Assembly (NCBI GenBank): GCA_913047795.1
Contig: CAJWTS010000007.1
Coordinates: 21,387 to 85,386, forward strand
Length of the DNA stretch: 64,000 bases
Direction of reading: 5' to 3'
From: an uncultured Verrucomicrobiota bacterium
GTDB taxonomy: Bacteria > Verrucomicrobiota > Kiritimatiellia > CAJWTS01
Part shown: one piece after another, positions 8,520-17,562 of the stretch
Layout: every line of letters begins with the position of its first letter
Numbering within the stretch: the stretch's first letter is position 1
Made by a program: the position numbers and the translations under genes
Notes under the pieces: model-generated
Database searches by the model: none
Told to the model about the DNA's origin: nothing
The model's input: the letters and a program-made list of their open reading frames with translations, nothing else

Positions 8520-9240
8520 CGCTACACTTACCATCGATCCGAAAGCCGATGCTCAGGAAATCGTCCGCTGGGGTCTCGACAACTTTTCCCCCGATATCGC
8601 CGCCGCGTGCAGCTTCGGTGCCGAGGACATTGTCGTGATCCACATGATGAAGCAGGTCCGCGACGACATCTGTGTCTTCTCGCTCGACACCGGCCGTATG
8701 CACGAAGAGACCTACGCCTGCGCCGACGCCGTTCGTCGACATCTGCAGGTGAACATCGAGTGGTTTTTCCCGGAACGCGCCGCGGTCGAAGGACTAGAGC
8801 GCGCGAAAGGCCTCTACTCTTTTCGTGAAAGCGTGGAGAATCGTAAAGAGTGCTGCGCGATCCGAAAAGTGGAACCGCTCAATCGCGCCCTCAGTAAACG
8901 TCGCGCCTGGATCACAGGATTGCGACGCGATCAAAACGTAACTCGTGGCACCATCGAACCAATCGAAACCGACGAGCAGCATGGCTCGATTCGCAAACTG
9001 AATCCCATCGCCAATTGGTCGAGCGAACGCGTATGGACCTACATCCGCGAACACGATCTGCCGAATAACGCGCTGCACGATCGCGGTTTTCCGTCGATTG
9101 GATGCGCACCCTGCACCCGTGCCGTTAAACCCGGCGAGGACGAACGTGCAGGACGCTGGTGGTGGGAAAGCTCGAAACACAAGGAATGCGGTCTGCACCT
9201 CGATCACGACGGGGATGAGGACGACGGCCAGGGCGCGTAA
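8509..9240 (+). CDS. cysH: assimilatory adenylyl-sulfate (APS) reductase
   Basis: About 243 residues. The TTG at 8509 is the start because of the AAGGAGGT just upstream. A longer frame exists, but its extra N-terminus is the shadow of the Rrf2 gene. The PAPS-reductase fold is shown by [14 protein letters not shown] sequence ([10 protein letters not shown]) and [13 protein letters not shown]. Two cysteine pairs, [15 protein letters not shown] and GCAPCTRAV, are the 4Fe-4S ligands that mark enzymes using APS rather than PAPS. The catalytic cysteine is in KECGLH near the C-terminus. It reduces APS to sulfite and is followed after four bases by cysD. Confidence 0.93.
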   Translation: MSSDATLTIDPKADAQEIVRWGLDNFSPDIAAACSFGAEDIVVIHMMKQVRDDICVFSLDTGRMHEETYACADAVRRHLQVNIEWFFPERAAVEGLERAKGLYSFRESVENRKECCAIRKVEPLNRALSKRRAWITGLRRDQNVTRGTIEPIETDEQHGSIRKLNPIANWSSERVWTYIREHDLPNNALHDRGFPSIGCAPCTRAVKPGEDERAGRWWWESSKHKECGLHLDHDGDEDDGQGA

Positions 9241-9244
9241 GGCG

Positions 9245-10126
9245 ATGGATCATCTTCAAAAACTTGAAGCCCAGAGCGTGCACATCCTGCGCGAGGCCTA
9301 TCGCGAGTTTAAGAACCTTGTGATGCTGTGGTCGATCGGCAAGGACAGCACCGTTCTGCTATGGCTGACACGCAAGGCCTTCTTCGGACACGTGCCCTTC
9401 CCGCTCGTTCATATCGACACGAATTTCAAGATTCCCGAAATGATCGCGTATCGTGACCGGCTTGCCATCAAATGGAAACTGAACATGGTGGTGGGTCAGA
9501 ACACGGCGGCGCTCAAAACCAAACAGACCTTTCCGGACGGCACGCTGTCCCGCATCGAATGCTGCAAGGCGCTAAAGAGCGAAGCACTCAAACATACGCT
9601 CTCCGGCGAATGGCCACGCCAGCGGATGAATCACACCACCGGTGAGTACGAACTTGATACCGACAAGGAACCCTATACCGGCGTCATCGTGGGTGCGCGT
9701 GCAGACGAGGAAGGCAGCCGCTCGAAGGAACGCTATTTCTCCCCGCGCGACAAAGATAACGACTGGGATGTTGGTGATCAGCCGCCGGAGCTCTGGAGTC
9801 AATACAAGACGGACTTCGCACCGGGAACCCACGTTCGTGTGCACCCCCTGCTCGACTGGACCGAGCTGAACATATGGGAATACATCGACCGCGAGGAGAT
9901 CCCGATCACGAACCTCTACTTCGACCAGGGCGACGGCACACGCTATCGCTCGTTGGGATGTTTCCCCTGCACCACCCCCGTGCAGTCAACCGCGCGTAAC
10001 GTGGGCGAAATCGTACAAGAACTGCGCACGGGACGGTTTGCAAACATCGCCGAGCGATCCGGTCGCGAACAGGATAAGGAAGACGAAGGCGGCCTCGAAA
10101 CGCTTCGCCGTGACGGGTACATGTAA
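9245..10126 (+). CDS. cysD: sulfate adenylyltransferase subunit 2
   Basis: A 293-residue PP-loop ATP pyrophosphatase. The loop is [12 protein letters not shown] near residue 30, followed by [14 protein letters not shown] and, near the C-terminus, [14 protein letters not shown] and [10 protein letters not shown], all CysD signatures. The ATG at 9245 gives the normal N-terminus ([18 protein letters not shown]); upstream in-frame codons overlap cysH. With CysN it makes APS from sulfate and ATP. Its stop overlaps the cysN start in TAATG. Confidence 0.96.
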   Translation: MDHLQKLEAQSVHILREAYREFKNLVMLWSIGKDSTVLLWLTRKAFFGHVPFPLVHIDTNFKIPEMIAYRDRLAIKWKLNMVVGQNTAALKTKQTFPDGTLSRIECCKALKSEALKHTLSGEWPRQRMNHTTGEYELDTDKEPYTGVIVGARADEEGSRSKERYFSPRDKDNDWDVGDQPPELWSQYKTDFAPGTHVRVHPLLDWTELNIWEYIDREEIPITNLYFDQGDGTRYRSLGCFPCTTPVQSTARNVGEIVQELRTGRFANIAERSGREQDKEDEGGLETLRRDGYM

Positions 10127-11931
10127 TGACGACAACGATCGCACAAAATTACCGTATGAATGTGGTCATGGCCGGCCACGTCGACCACGGCAAGAGTACC
10201 GTTATCGGGCGGCTGCTGGCCGATACGAACTCCCTTCCCGAAGGCAAGCTCGAGCAGGTACGCCTGATGTGCGAACGCAATGCGCGACCCTTCGAGTACG
10301 CCTTTCTACTGGATGCGCTCAAGGATGAGCGCTCCCAGGGAATCACGATCGATACGGCACGCTGCTTCTTTAAGACCGATCGGCGCCACTACATCCTGAT
10401 CGATGCGCCGGGGCATATCGAATTTCTCAAGAACATGATCACCGGTGCGGCGCGCGCCGAGGCCGGCCTGATCGTGATCGACGCCCACGAAGGCATCCAG
10501 GAGAACTCAAAGCGCCATGGCTATATGGTCTCCATGCTCGGCTTGCGACAGATCGCCGTCGTGGTGAACAAGATGGACCTGATCGATTATGACCAGGAGC
10601 GATTTGAAGCGATTCAGCGCAACTTCACCGAGTTCCTCGCAAAGATCGGGGTCCACCCCCTGGGCTTCATCCCGGCAAGCGGCAGCCAGGGCACGAATAT
10701 CGCGGCGCGCGACGAACGCACCGACTGGTACAAAGGGCCCACCGTCCTTGAACAGATTGACGCCTTCGTCGAGGAGGGCGCCCCGACCGAACTGCCGTTC
10801 CGACTTCCCGTGCAGGACATCTACAAGTTCACGGAAGAAGATGACAGCCGCCGCATCGTGGCCGGCACCATCACGACGGGCCAAATCCACGTTGGAGACG
10901 ATGTCGTTTTTCTGCCATCGCATAAAGGGTCGCAGGTGAAGTCGATAGAGTCTTTCAATACCAACACGCGCGCCGACGCACAGGCAGGTGAAGCGGTGGG
11001 GGTCACGCTCACAACACAGATCTATGCCCGGCGCGGCGAGTTAATGGTCCGCGCGGACGAACCGGCACCGCAGGTCAGCCGGCGATTCAAGGTGAACTTG
11101 TTCTGGATGGGTACGGCTCCGATGGTCAAGAACAAGGCCTACAAGGTTAAGCTCGGCGCAAGTCGATCGACGATCCAACTGGTCGACATCCTCAACGTGC
11201 TGGATGCCTCGGAGTTGAGTTCCGTGTCCAACAAGCAACAGGTCGACCGCCACGATGTGGCGGAATGCGTCCTCGAGTGCCCGAAACCGTTGGCATTCGA
11301 CTTGAACGAATCCATCGAAGCGACTGGACGCCTGGTGATCATCGACAATTACGAGATCGCCGGTGCAGGCATTCTCCTCGAAACAATCGAGGACGATCAG
11401 TCGATGCTGAAGGATCACATTCGCGATCGCGAAATGGAGTGGAAGGGCAGTTCGATCAGGGCCGACGAACGGACGGCCGTCTACAACCATGGCGCTAAGT
11501 TCGTACTGATCACCGGCGATGACGGTGTCGGCAAGGAGATACTGGCACATGCGCTCGAACGTAAATTGTTCTACGCAAATTTCAAGGCGTACTATCTGGA
11601 ACTCGGCGACGTGATGAGCGGCCTGGATGCGGACATCGGCGACGAGTCACGCGATGAGCATCTGCGGCGACTGGGCGAACTGGCCCGCATCCTCACGGAC
11701 TCGGGACAGATCTTCATTACGTCGCTTTCGCACGTCGACGACTACGACCTCGAAATGTTGGAGTTGCTCAACAAGCCTAACGAGATCGTTGTGGTGCATG
11801 TCGGCGACAACAGCTTCAACACCTATGCGCCGAGCATGGTCCTGCCCGAATCTCCGGACCCCGACGAGTGGGTCAAAAAGATCTGCGACATGCTCCGTGA
11901 AAAGAAAGTCATTCTCCAGTATTCAATCTAA
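10126..11931 (+). CDS. cysN: sulfate adenylyltransferase subunit 1 (GTPase) with degenerate APS-kinase-like domain
   Basis: A 601-residue protein. Residues 1 to about 420 form the CysN GTPase: G1 loop GHVDHGKST (17-25), DAPGH (93-97), NKMD (148-151), then EF-Tu-like barrels. GTP hydrolysis drives APS formation by CysD. From about residue 450 a CysC-like domain follows ([15 protein letters not shown]), but its P-loop has Glu471 where Ser/Thr is required, the LDGDNVR segment is degraded to [10 protein letters not shown], and the ARDPKGLY-type region is missing. The tail is therefore unlikely to phosphorylate APS, which fits the APS-type CysH upstream. A bifunctional CysNC annotation would be misleading. 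Confidence 0.93.
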   Translation: MTTTIAQNYRMNVVMAGHVDHGKSTVIGRLLADTNSLPEGKLEQVRLMCERNARPFEYAFLLDALKDERSQGITIDTARCFFKTDRRHYILIDAPGHIEFLKNMITGAARAEAGLIVIDAHEGIQENSKRHGYMVSMLGLRQIAVVVNKMDLIDYDQERFEAIQRNFTEFLAKIGVHPLGFIPASGSQGTNIAARDERTDWYKGPTVLEQIDAFVEEGAPTELPFRLPVQDIYKFTEEDDSRRIVAGTITTGQIHVGDDVVFLPSHKGSQVKSIESFNTNTRADAQAGEAVGVTLTTQIYARRGELMVRADEPAPQVSRRFKVNLFWMGTAPMVKNKAYKVKLGASRSTIQLVDILNVLDASELSSVSNKQQVDRHDVAECVLECPKPLAFDLNESIEATGRLVIIDNYEIAGAGILLETIEDDQSMLKDHIRDREMEWKGSSIRADERTAVYNHGAKFVLITGDDGVGKEILAHALERKLFYANFKAYYLELGDVMSGLDADIGDESRDEHLRRLGELARILTDSGQIFITSLSHVDDYDLEMLELLNKPNEIVVVHVGDNSFNTYAPSMVLPESPDPDEWVKKICDMLREKKVILQYSI

Positions 11932-12003
11932 TGATAGCGTTACATCGAATTTCTGTTTCAACAGGTCTTCCCACGCACCGGAACGGCCTCAACGGGAACC
12001 ATC

Positions 12004-13257
12004 ATGCCGGATAAAGAGCTACATATTGATACGCAGGTTATTCACGCCGCGTACGCGGCCGACCCCGATACGGGTTCGACCACGATACCGATCCACCTAT
12101 CCACGGCCTTTGCATATAAATCGGCGGAGGATATCGCCGCTGTCTTCGCAGGCAAGGACGCCGGATTCATCTACAGTCGAATCAACAATCCGACCACGAA
12201 CCTGTTCGAGCAACGCATGACGGCCCTCGACGACGGGCTGGGTGCCGTCGCTTGCGCATCCGGAATGGCGGCCATTACATCAACCGTGCTGGCCCTGGCC
12301 GGCCAGGGCGACCAGATCATATCCGGCCAGAGCATCTTCGGCGGCACGCATTCCCTGTTCAATCGAACGTTTTCCCGCATCGGCATCGAGACCAGCTTCG
12401 TGGAGTCGACCAACGCGGAGTCCTATCGTGACGCCATCACGGACCGGACAAAACTGATCTTCGTGGAGACGCTCGGAAATCCAAAACTCGACGTACCCGA
12501 CATCGTTGCCATCTCGGCTGTTGCGCGTGAGCACCAGATTCCACTCATTGTCGATAACACGGCCACGACGCCCGCGCTTCTGAAGCCCAAGACGCTCGGG
12601 GCGGACGTCGTGATCTATTCAACATCGAAATACCTGAACGGGCATGGCAACGCGATCGGCGGCCTGATTCTCGACTGTGGAACGTTTGACTGGAGCAGCC
12701 CACGCACCACCTATCTGCACGAACTTCATGCGCGCGTGCGGCATTTCGCGTTTCTAGCCTCGTTGCGGACCCATATTTGCCGCGACATCGGCACCTGCCC
12801 CTCCCCGTTCAATGTCTTCCTGACCGCGATTGGCATCGACTCGTTGGCCGTGCGCATGGAGCGTCATTGCGACAACTCGTTAAAAATCGCGCGCGCGCTC
12901 AGCGAGGACGCGCGGGTCGACGAGGTCCGCTATCCCGGCCTCGAGTCACATTCCGACCATGCGGTCGCGAAACGTCAGTTCAACGAACGATACGGCGCGC
13001 TGATCACCTTAAACGTCGGCACCCGCGAACGGGCCTTCGCCGTGATCAATGGCGTGGAGCATATCCAACGTCTCGCGAATCTGGGCGACGCCAAATCATT
13101 GATTATCCACCCCGCCTCCACGTTCTGCCGCGAAGCGTCAGAAGACGAGCGCACGGCAATGGGTGTCAACGAGGGCCTCATACGACTTGCCGTAGGTATC
13201 GAGCATGCCGATGACATTCTCGACGATCTCGATCGGGGCCTTAAAAAATTGAATTAA
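12004..13257 (+). CDS. metY: O-acetylhomoserine sulfhydrylase (aminocarboxypropyltransferase)
   Basis: A 417-residue PLP enzyme of the Cys/Met metabolism family. The PLP lysine is Lys209 in YSTSKYLNGHG. Other signs are YSRINNPTTNLFE, ASGMAAI, and a C-terminal half with IIHPASTFCRE. Length and the HIDTQVIHAAYAADPDTGS start suit MetY, which replaces the acetyl group of O-acetylhomoserine with sulfur to give homocysteine. The next genes encode a sulfur carrier protein, its activator and a JAMM protease, so the sulfur donor here is probably a protein thiocarboxylate rather than free sulfide. Cystathionine gamma-synthase is a less likely reading. Confidence 0.88.
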   Translation: MPDKELHIDTQVIHAAYAADPDTGSTTIPIHLSTAFAYKSAEDIAAVFAGKDAGFIYSRINNPTTNLFEQRMTALDDGLGAVACASGMAAITSTVLALAGQGDQIISGQSIFGGTHSLFNRTFSRIGIETSFVESTNAESYRDAITDRTKLIFVETLGNPKLDVPDIVAISAVAREHQIPLIVDNTATTPALLKPKTLGADVVIYSTSKYLNGHGNAIGGLILDCGTFDWSSPRTTYLHELHARVRHFAFLASLRTHICRDIGTCPSPFNVFLTAIGIDSLAVRMERHCDNSLKIARALSEDARVDEVRYPGLESHSDHAVAKRQFNERYGALITLNVGTRERAFAVINGVEHIQRLANLGDAKSLIIHPASTFCREASEDERTAMGVNEGLIRLAVGIEHADDILDDLDRGLKKLN

Positions 13258-13268
13258 GAGGACAAGCG

Positions 13269-13484
13269 ATGACGATTACGATCAATGCTGAAGCGACCGA
13301 GATTCCGGACGACACCTCCGTCACCGAATTGCTCAAGTTGCACGAAGTGAAGATGCCGGAGATGGTTTCGATCGAACTGAACGGCGAAATTCTGGAACGG
13401 GACAAGTACGAGAGCACACAGCTCTCGAACGGGGATTCCGTGGAACTGCTCTACTTCATGGGCGGTGGCGCGATCGGAATCTGA
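13269..13484 (+). CDS. hcyS: ThiS/MoaD-like sulfur carrier protein with C-terminal tail
   Basis: A 71-residue beta-grasp protein (MTITINAEATEIPDDTSV ... LLKLHEV ... ELNGEILERDKYE ... GDSVELLYFMGGG). The diglycine-type end is present as GGG at 65-67 but is followed by four more residues, AIGI, so the carrier is not active as translated. In the Wolinella succinogenes homocysteine system the carrier HcyS ends in one extra alanine that the JAMM protease HcyD removes. The gene order here (metY, carrier, E1-like, JAMM) supports the same role. A thiamine ThiS is less likely since no thiamine genes adjoin. Confidence 0.82.
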   Translation: MTITINAEATEIPDDTSVTELLKLHEVKMPEMVSIELNGEILERDKYESTQLSNGDSVELLYFMGGGAIGI

Positions 13485-13495
13485 AAAGGCAAAGC

Positions 13496-14308
13496 ATGAA
13501 CCTTTCGGACGAACAAATTGAGCGCTACTCGCGGCACATTCTGCTGCCCGAGCTGGGGAGCGCGGGCCAGGAGAAACTCCTGGCCGGTCGTGTCCTGTTG
13601 ATTGGCGCAGGCGGCCTGGGCTCACCCGCCGGCATGTACCTTGCCGCTGCGGGCGTCGGCACGATCGGAGTGATCGACAGCGACGTCGTGGACCTGAGCA
13701 ATCTGCAGCGTCAGATCGCGCACGCCACCCCTGACCTCAATCGGCCGAAGGTCGAATCGGCAGCCGAAACATTCAAGGCGATGAACCCCGATGTAAACGT
13801 GCGGACCTACCATGCGCGAATCATGGCGGACAACGCGCTCGATATCATCAACGATTACGATTTTGTCGTCGACGGTGCGGACAATTTCCCCACGAAGTTT
13901 CTGGTAGCGGACGCCTGCCATTTTGCCGACGTAGCCTACTCACACGCGGGCATTCTGCGGTTCCAGGGACAGACGATGACGGTTGTGCCGAACGAGTCCG
14001 CCTGCTACCGCTGTGTTTTCAACTCTCCACCACCGCCGAATGCCGTACCGTCCTGCTCCCAGGCCGGCGTGCTCGGCGCATTGGCAGGCGTCGTCGGTTG
14101 CCTTCAGGCGACGGAAGCCATCAAGAGCATTCTCGGCACAGGAGACCTGCTAACGAATCGCCTGCTAATGTATGACGCGCTGAAGCTGAACTTCCGGACC
14201 GTCTCCATCAGCCGGCAGTCGAAGTGCCCACTCTGTGGCGAGAACCCCATCATTACCGAAGTCGTAGATGCCGAGGAGGCCGTTTGCGATCTTGCCGCGG
14301 GCCGATGA
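13496..14308 (+). CDS. hcyF: ThiF/MoeB-like carrier-activating enzyme
   Basis: A 270-residue E1-like adenylyltransferase. The ATP loop is LLIGAGGLGSPAGMYLA, followed by the DSDVVDLSNLQRQI segment with the conserved Asn/Arg/Gln. Two CxxC pairs (CYRC and CPLC) bind structural zinc, and SCSQAGVLGALAGVVG precedes the C-terminal helix. It should adenylate the C-terminal glycine of the neighbouring carrier after trimming, ready for sulfide attack. No rhodanese domain follows. Its stop overlaps the next start in ATGA. Confidence 0.88.
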   Translation: MNLSDEQIERYSRHILLPELGSAGQEKLLAGRVLLIGAGGLGSPAGMYLAAAGVGTIGVIDSDVVDLSNLQRQIAHATPDLNRPKVESAAETFKAMNPDVNVRTYHARIMADNALDIINDYDFVVDGADNFPTKFLVADACHFADVAYSHAGILRFQGQTMTVVPNESACYRCVFNSPPPPNAVPSCSQAGVLGALAGVVGCLQATEAIKSILGTGDLLTNRLLMYDALKLNFRTVSISRQSKCPLCGENPIITEVVDAEEAVCDLAAGR

Positions 14309-14709
14309 AACCGCTCGAGATACCAGAGGCTATCCGGCTGCAACTTGTCGATGCGGCCCACGCCGGCGCCCCCCTCGAGGTCTGTGGACTGCTGGCCGGG
14401 CGCGAGGGGCGCGTAGACACCTTCTATCCAATGACAAATGCGGACGCATCGGAAGATCATTTCACCATGGTCCCCGAAGAACAGTTTGCGGCCATCAAGG
14501 ACATGCGGGACAAGGGGACGCAAATGCTCGCGATATGGCACAGTCATCCCGCCTCCCCGGCACGTATGTCAGACGAAGATATACGCCTCGCCTTTACGCC
14601 TGACGTCATCTACGTCATCAGTTCCCTCGTGGCGCCTGCCGCTGAGGCGCTGCGTGGATACGCGATGATTGACGGCGTACCGGAAGAAGTGGCTATCCAC
14701 GAGATTTAG
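14305..14709 (+). CDS. hcyD: JAMM/MPN metalloprotease acting on the sulfur carrier
   Basis: A 134-residue JAMM domain. The zinc site is complete: Glu25 in EVCGLLAG, then His79-Ser-His81, seven residues, Ser89, two residues, Asp92 ([14 protein letters not shown]). The ATG at 14305 is chosen since it overlaps the hcyF stop in ATGA and gives the family's usual start. By analogy with HcyD of Wolinella and Mec of Mycobacterium tuberculosis it would remove the carrier's C-terminal tail and later release the amino acid from the carrier adduct. The role is inferred from context and a complete active site. Confidence 0.85.
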   Translation: MKPLEIPEAIRLQLVDAAHAGAPLEVCGLLAGREGRVDTFYPMTNADASEDHFTMVPEEQFAAIKDMRDKGTQMLAIWHSHPASPARMSDEDIRLAFTPDVIYVISSLVAPAAEALRGYAMIDGVPEEVAIHEI

Positions 14710-14711
14710 AC

Positions 14712-15665
14712 GTGAACTATTTCGAAGACAACTCGCTGGCGATCGGCAATACGCCCATGATCCAGCTTAAGCGGCTGATCGAGGACAACGGCGGCCTTGT
14801 ACTTGGCAAAATTGAGGGCCGCAATCCCGCCTATTCAGTAAAATGCCGCATCGGCGCTTCGATGGTCTGGGATGCCGAGAAACGTGGCGTACTCAAGCCG
14901 GGAGTGGAAATCATTGAGCCGACGAGCGGCAACACCGGAATCGCGCTCGCATATGTCGGCGCCGCGCGCGGCTACAAGGTAAACATCGTCATGCCGCACT
15001 CCATGTCGATTGAGCGCCGTAAGATTATGTCCGCGTTCGGTGCTGAAGTTATCCTGACGGAGGGCGCCGAAGGCATGACCGGGGCGATCGACAAGGCACA
15101 GGAAGTCGTGGATAGCGATCCCGATAAGTACTTCATGCCTCAGCAGTTTCGAAATCCGGCAAATCCAGCGATTCACGAAAGAACGACCGGCCCCGAGATA
15201 TGGCGCGACACCGATGGCAAAATCGACGTGCTCGTCTCCTGCGTAGGTACCGGCGGCACGATCAGCGGCGTCTCGCGCTACATCAAGCAAGAGATGAAGA
15301 GGGATATCGTCAGCGTTGCCGTGGAACCGGCAAGCAGTCCGGTGATCTCACAGACGCTCGCCGGGGAGCCGCTCACGCCGAAGGACCATGTCATCCAGGG
15401 CATCGGCGCCGGTTTCGTGCCGGATACGCTCGACCTTTCAGTCGTCGATCGCGTTGAGAAAATCGAAAACCATGCAGCGCTTGAGTACACGCAGCGTCTC
15501 TCCGTCGACGAAGGCATTTTATGCGGCATCTCCTGCGGCGCAGCTGTCGCTGCGACTGCGCGCCTGGTCAAAGAACCAGCGTTTCAGGGTAAAACAATCG
15601 TTGTTATTCTGCCCGATTCCGGCGAGCGTTACTGCTCCATGATGCCGTTTGACGCGCTTCTTTGA
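14712..15665 (+). CDS. cysK: cysteine synthase (O-acetylserine sulfhydrylase)
   Basis: A 317-residue PLP enzyme of the CysK/CysM family, starting at a GTG two bases after hcyD. The PLP lysine is Lys44 ([11 protein letters not shown]), the substrate loop TSGNTGIA, and the phosphate-binding glycine loop GTGGTISG. The sequence is CysK-like, but NPAYSVKCR differs slightly from the usual NP-x-x-SVKDR: Asp is replaced by Cys. It makes cysteine from O-acetylserine and sulfide; whether it can use the thiocarboxylated carrier, as CysM does with CysO in mycobacteria, cannot be read from the sequence. Confidence 0.88.
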   Translation: MNYFEDNSLAIGNTPMIQLKRLIEDNGGLVLGKIEGRNPAYSVKCRIGASMVWDAEKRGVLKPGVEIIEPTSGNTGIALAYVGAARGYKVNIVMPHSMSIERRKIMSAFGAEVILTEGAEGMTGAIDKAQEVVDSDPDKYFMPQQFRNPANPAIHERTTGPEIWRDTDGKIDVLVSCVGTGGTISGVSRYIKQEMKRDIVSVAVEPASSPVISQTLAGEPLTPKDHVIQGIGAGFVPDTLDLSVVDRVEKIENHAALEYTQRLSVDEGILCGISCGAAVAATARLVKEPAFQGKTIVVILPDSGERYCSMMPFDALL

Positions 15666-15696
15666 TTCCGCTATCTTCTCCGCACTTTATTCCCTG

Positions 15697-15732
15697 CCGG
15701 TGGCGCTTTACGAAGACCGTGTGGCCCACCGG
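15697..15732 (+). other. possible structured leader of metX-metW
   Basis: CCGGTGG (15697-15703) and CCACCGG (15726-15732) form a perfect seven-base-pair stem around 22 bases, between cysK and metX-metW. No T-run follows, so it is not a standard terminator. It did not match any SAM riboswitch class I can recall. Confidence 0.35.
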
Positions 15733-15765
15733 TGCCGTAGTGCACTGTGATCACCGGAATTGAAC

Positions 15766-17556
15766 ATGCCAGGACCTGAATCAATCGGACCCCAGGCCGC
15801 CAATAGTGTCGGTATCGTAACGCCGGAAACGGTGCAGGTACCGGTGCCAGCTGGTGGCCTTGAACTGGAAGGCGGCGGTCGACTACCTGAGTTGACGGTG
15901 GCCTTCGAGCGGTATGGGGACCTCGCGCCCGACAAGAGCAACGCCGTATACATCTGCCACGCGCTTACCGGTGACGCGCACGTCGCCGGTTATCATTCGC
16001 CGGACGATCCGAAACCCGGCTGGTGGGACCAGATGGTGGGCCCCGGCAAGGCCCTCGACACGAACCGCTATCACGTCATCTGCGCCAACATCCTGGGTGG
16101 ATGCAAGGGCACAACCGGACCGGGATCAATCTCGCCGGAGAACGGCAAACCCTACGGCTCGAGATTTCCCGACATCACGGTGGGAGATATCGTGCGCGTC
16201 CAGCACGACTTCCTCAAGCATATCGGGATCGACCGTCTGGAGGCAGTTATTGGGGGATCGCTGGGCGGCATGCAGGCGATCGAGTGGGCCATCCAGTTCC
16301 CGGATGCGGTCGAGAGTTGTATTTGCATCGCGTCGGCCATGAGTCTTTCCGCCCAGGCGTTGGCCTTTGATATTGTCGGGCGACGGGCCATCACGGGCGA
16401 TCCCGCCTGGGCTGGCGGCGACTACTATGAAACCGATCAGGTACCCGCTCCCGGCCTGTCACAGGCACGCATGATCGGGCACATTACATATCTATCGCCG
16501 GAGATGATGACGCGCAAGTTTGGCCGCGAGCGCCGCGACGACAAGCGCTTCCAGGTCGAGAGCTATCTCGACTACCAGGGCGGCAAATTCGTCGAACATT
16601 TCGACGCCAATTCCTATCTGCACATCACGAAAGCCATGGACGCCTACGACGTCGAAGAGAAATACGGCAGTGTCGAGGCGGCCCTTGAACGTGTGCGCTC
16701 GCGCTGCCTGGTCGTCGCGCTGAGTTCCGATTGGCTCTTTCCGCCGGAGCAATCTCTCGATCTCTCGATCGCGCTCTTGCAAGCCGGTAAAGACGTGTCG
16801 TACTGCGAGCTTCTTGCGCCGCACGGACACGATGCATTCCTGGTCGACATCGAGCACCTCGGCGAACTGGTCAGTACATTCATCGCCAACCTCACGCGTG
16901 CCCCATCGACAACCAGCGCCCCCCCCGCGGCATGGGTCACCGAACCGTGGCGGCGCGAAGAAGACAACCTGATCAAACGATCGGTCAAGAAGGGTTCGCG
17001 CGTGCTCGACCTCGGTTGCGGTAACGGCCAAATTCTCGAATTACTGGCCCGCGATCACGAGGTACATGGCCTCGGCGTCGACATCGAGCTGGAACACGTG
17101 ATCGACGTTCTGGGTAAAGGCATCGACATCTTTCAGGCCGATATCGACGAGGGCCTCGCGATGATTCCGGACAAGGCTTACGACTACGCGATCCTAAGCG
17201 AAACGTTGCAGGTCGTTCGCCAACCGCGGACCGTACTCAAGGAAATGTTACGCGTGGCCAACGAGGGCATCGTTAGCTTCCCGAACTTCGCCCGGTGGCG
17301 CTACCGCGCCTACCTGACACTGTTCGGCCGGATGCCGAAATCCCGTACGTTGCCGTTTGAATGGTACGACACGCCCAATATTCACCTGACGACGTTAAAG
17401 GACTTTCTGCGGCTCTGTGACCAGGACGGCTATCGTATTCTTGACCTCACCTGCGTGGCGTCCGGCATCTTTGGGAAACTGTTGGTTCGGCTCGGACTCA
17501 AAAACCTTGGCGCCAATCGAGTCATCGTGCGTCTGACGCGCGACGGTTCTGACTGA
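15766..17556 (+). CDS. metX: homoserine O-acetyltransferase fused to MetW
   Basis: About 596 residues; ATG at 15766 preferred over an in-frame TTG at 15760. Residues 1 to about 380 are a MetX alpha/beta hydrolase: CHALTGDAHVAG, GPGSISP, nucleophile Ser165 in GGSLGGMQAIEW, Asp322 in LSSDWLFPPEQS and His355 in PHGHDAFL. After a Pro/Ala linker (TTSAPPAAW) a MetW methyltransferase-like domain begins at about residue 395, with VLDLGCGNGQILELL and PNFARWRYR. MetW is a separate neighbour of MetX in proteobacteria and supports its activity. The enzyme makes the O-acetylhomoserine used by MetY. Confidence 0.92.
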   Translation: MPGPESIGPQAANSVGIVTPETVQVPVPAGGLELEGGGRLPELTVAFERYGDLAPDKSNAVYICHALTGDAHVAGYHSPDDPKPGWWDQMVGPGKALDTNRYHVICANILGGCKGTTGPGSISPENGKPYGSRFPDITVGDIVRVQHDFLKHIGIDRLEAVIGGSLGGMQAIEWAIQFPDAVESCICIASAMSLSAQALAFDIVGRRAITGDPAWAGGDYYETDQVPAPGLSQARMIGHITYLSPEMMTRKFGRERRDDKRFQVESYLDYQGGKFVEHFDANSYLHITKAMDAYDVEEKYGSVEAALERVRSRCLVVALSSDWLFPPEQSLDLSIALLQAGKDVSYCELLAPHGHDAFLVDIEHLGELVSTFIANLTRAPSTTSAPPAAWVTEPWRREEDNLIKRSVKKGSRVLDLGCGNGQILELLARDHEVHGLGVDIELEHVIDVLGKGIDIFQADIDEGLAMIPDKAYDYAILSETLQVVRQPRTVLKEMLRVANEGIVSFPNFARWRYRAYLTLFGRMPKSRTLPFEWYDTPNIHLTTLKDFLRLCDQDGYRILDLTCVASGIFGKLLVRLGLKNLGANRVIVRLTRDGSD

Positions 17557-17562
17557 TCCGTG

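Noticed and set aside
13269..14308. Thiamine ThiS-ThiF pair
   Set aside because: The carrier has a tail after GGG, a JAMM gene follows and metY precedes; thiD is far away on another operon, so a homocysteine role fits better.
15666..15765. A SAM riboswitch before metX-metW
   Set aside because: The stem is real but conserved core sequences of known SAM riboswitches were not seen.
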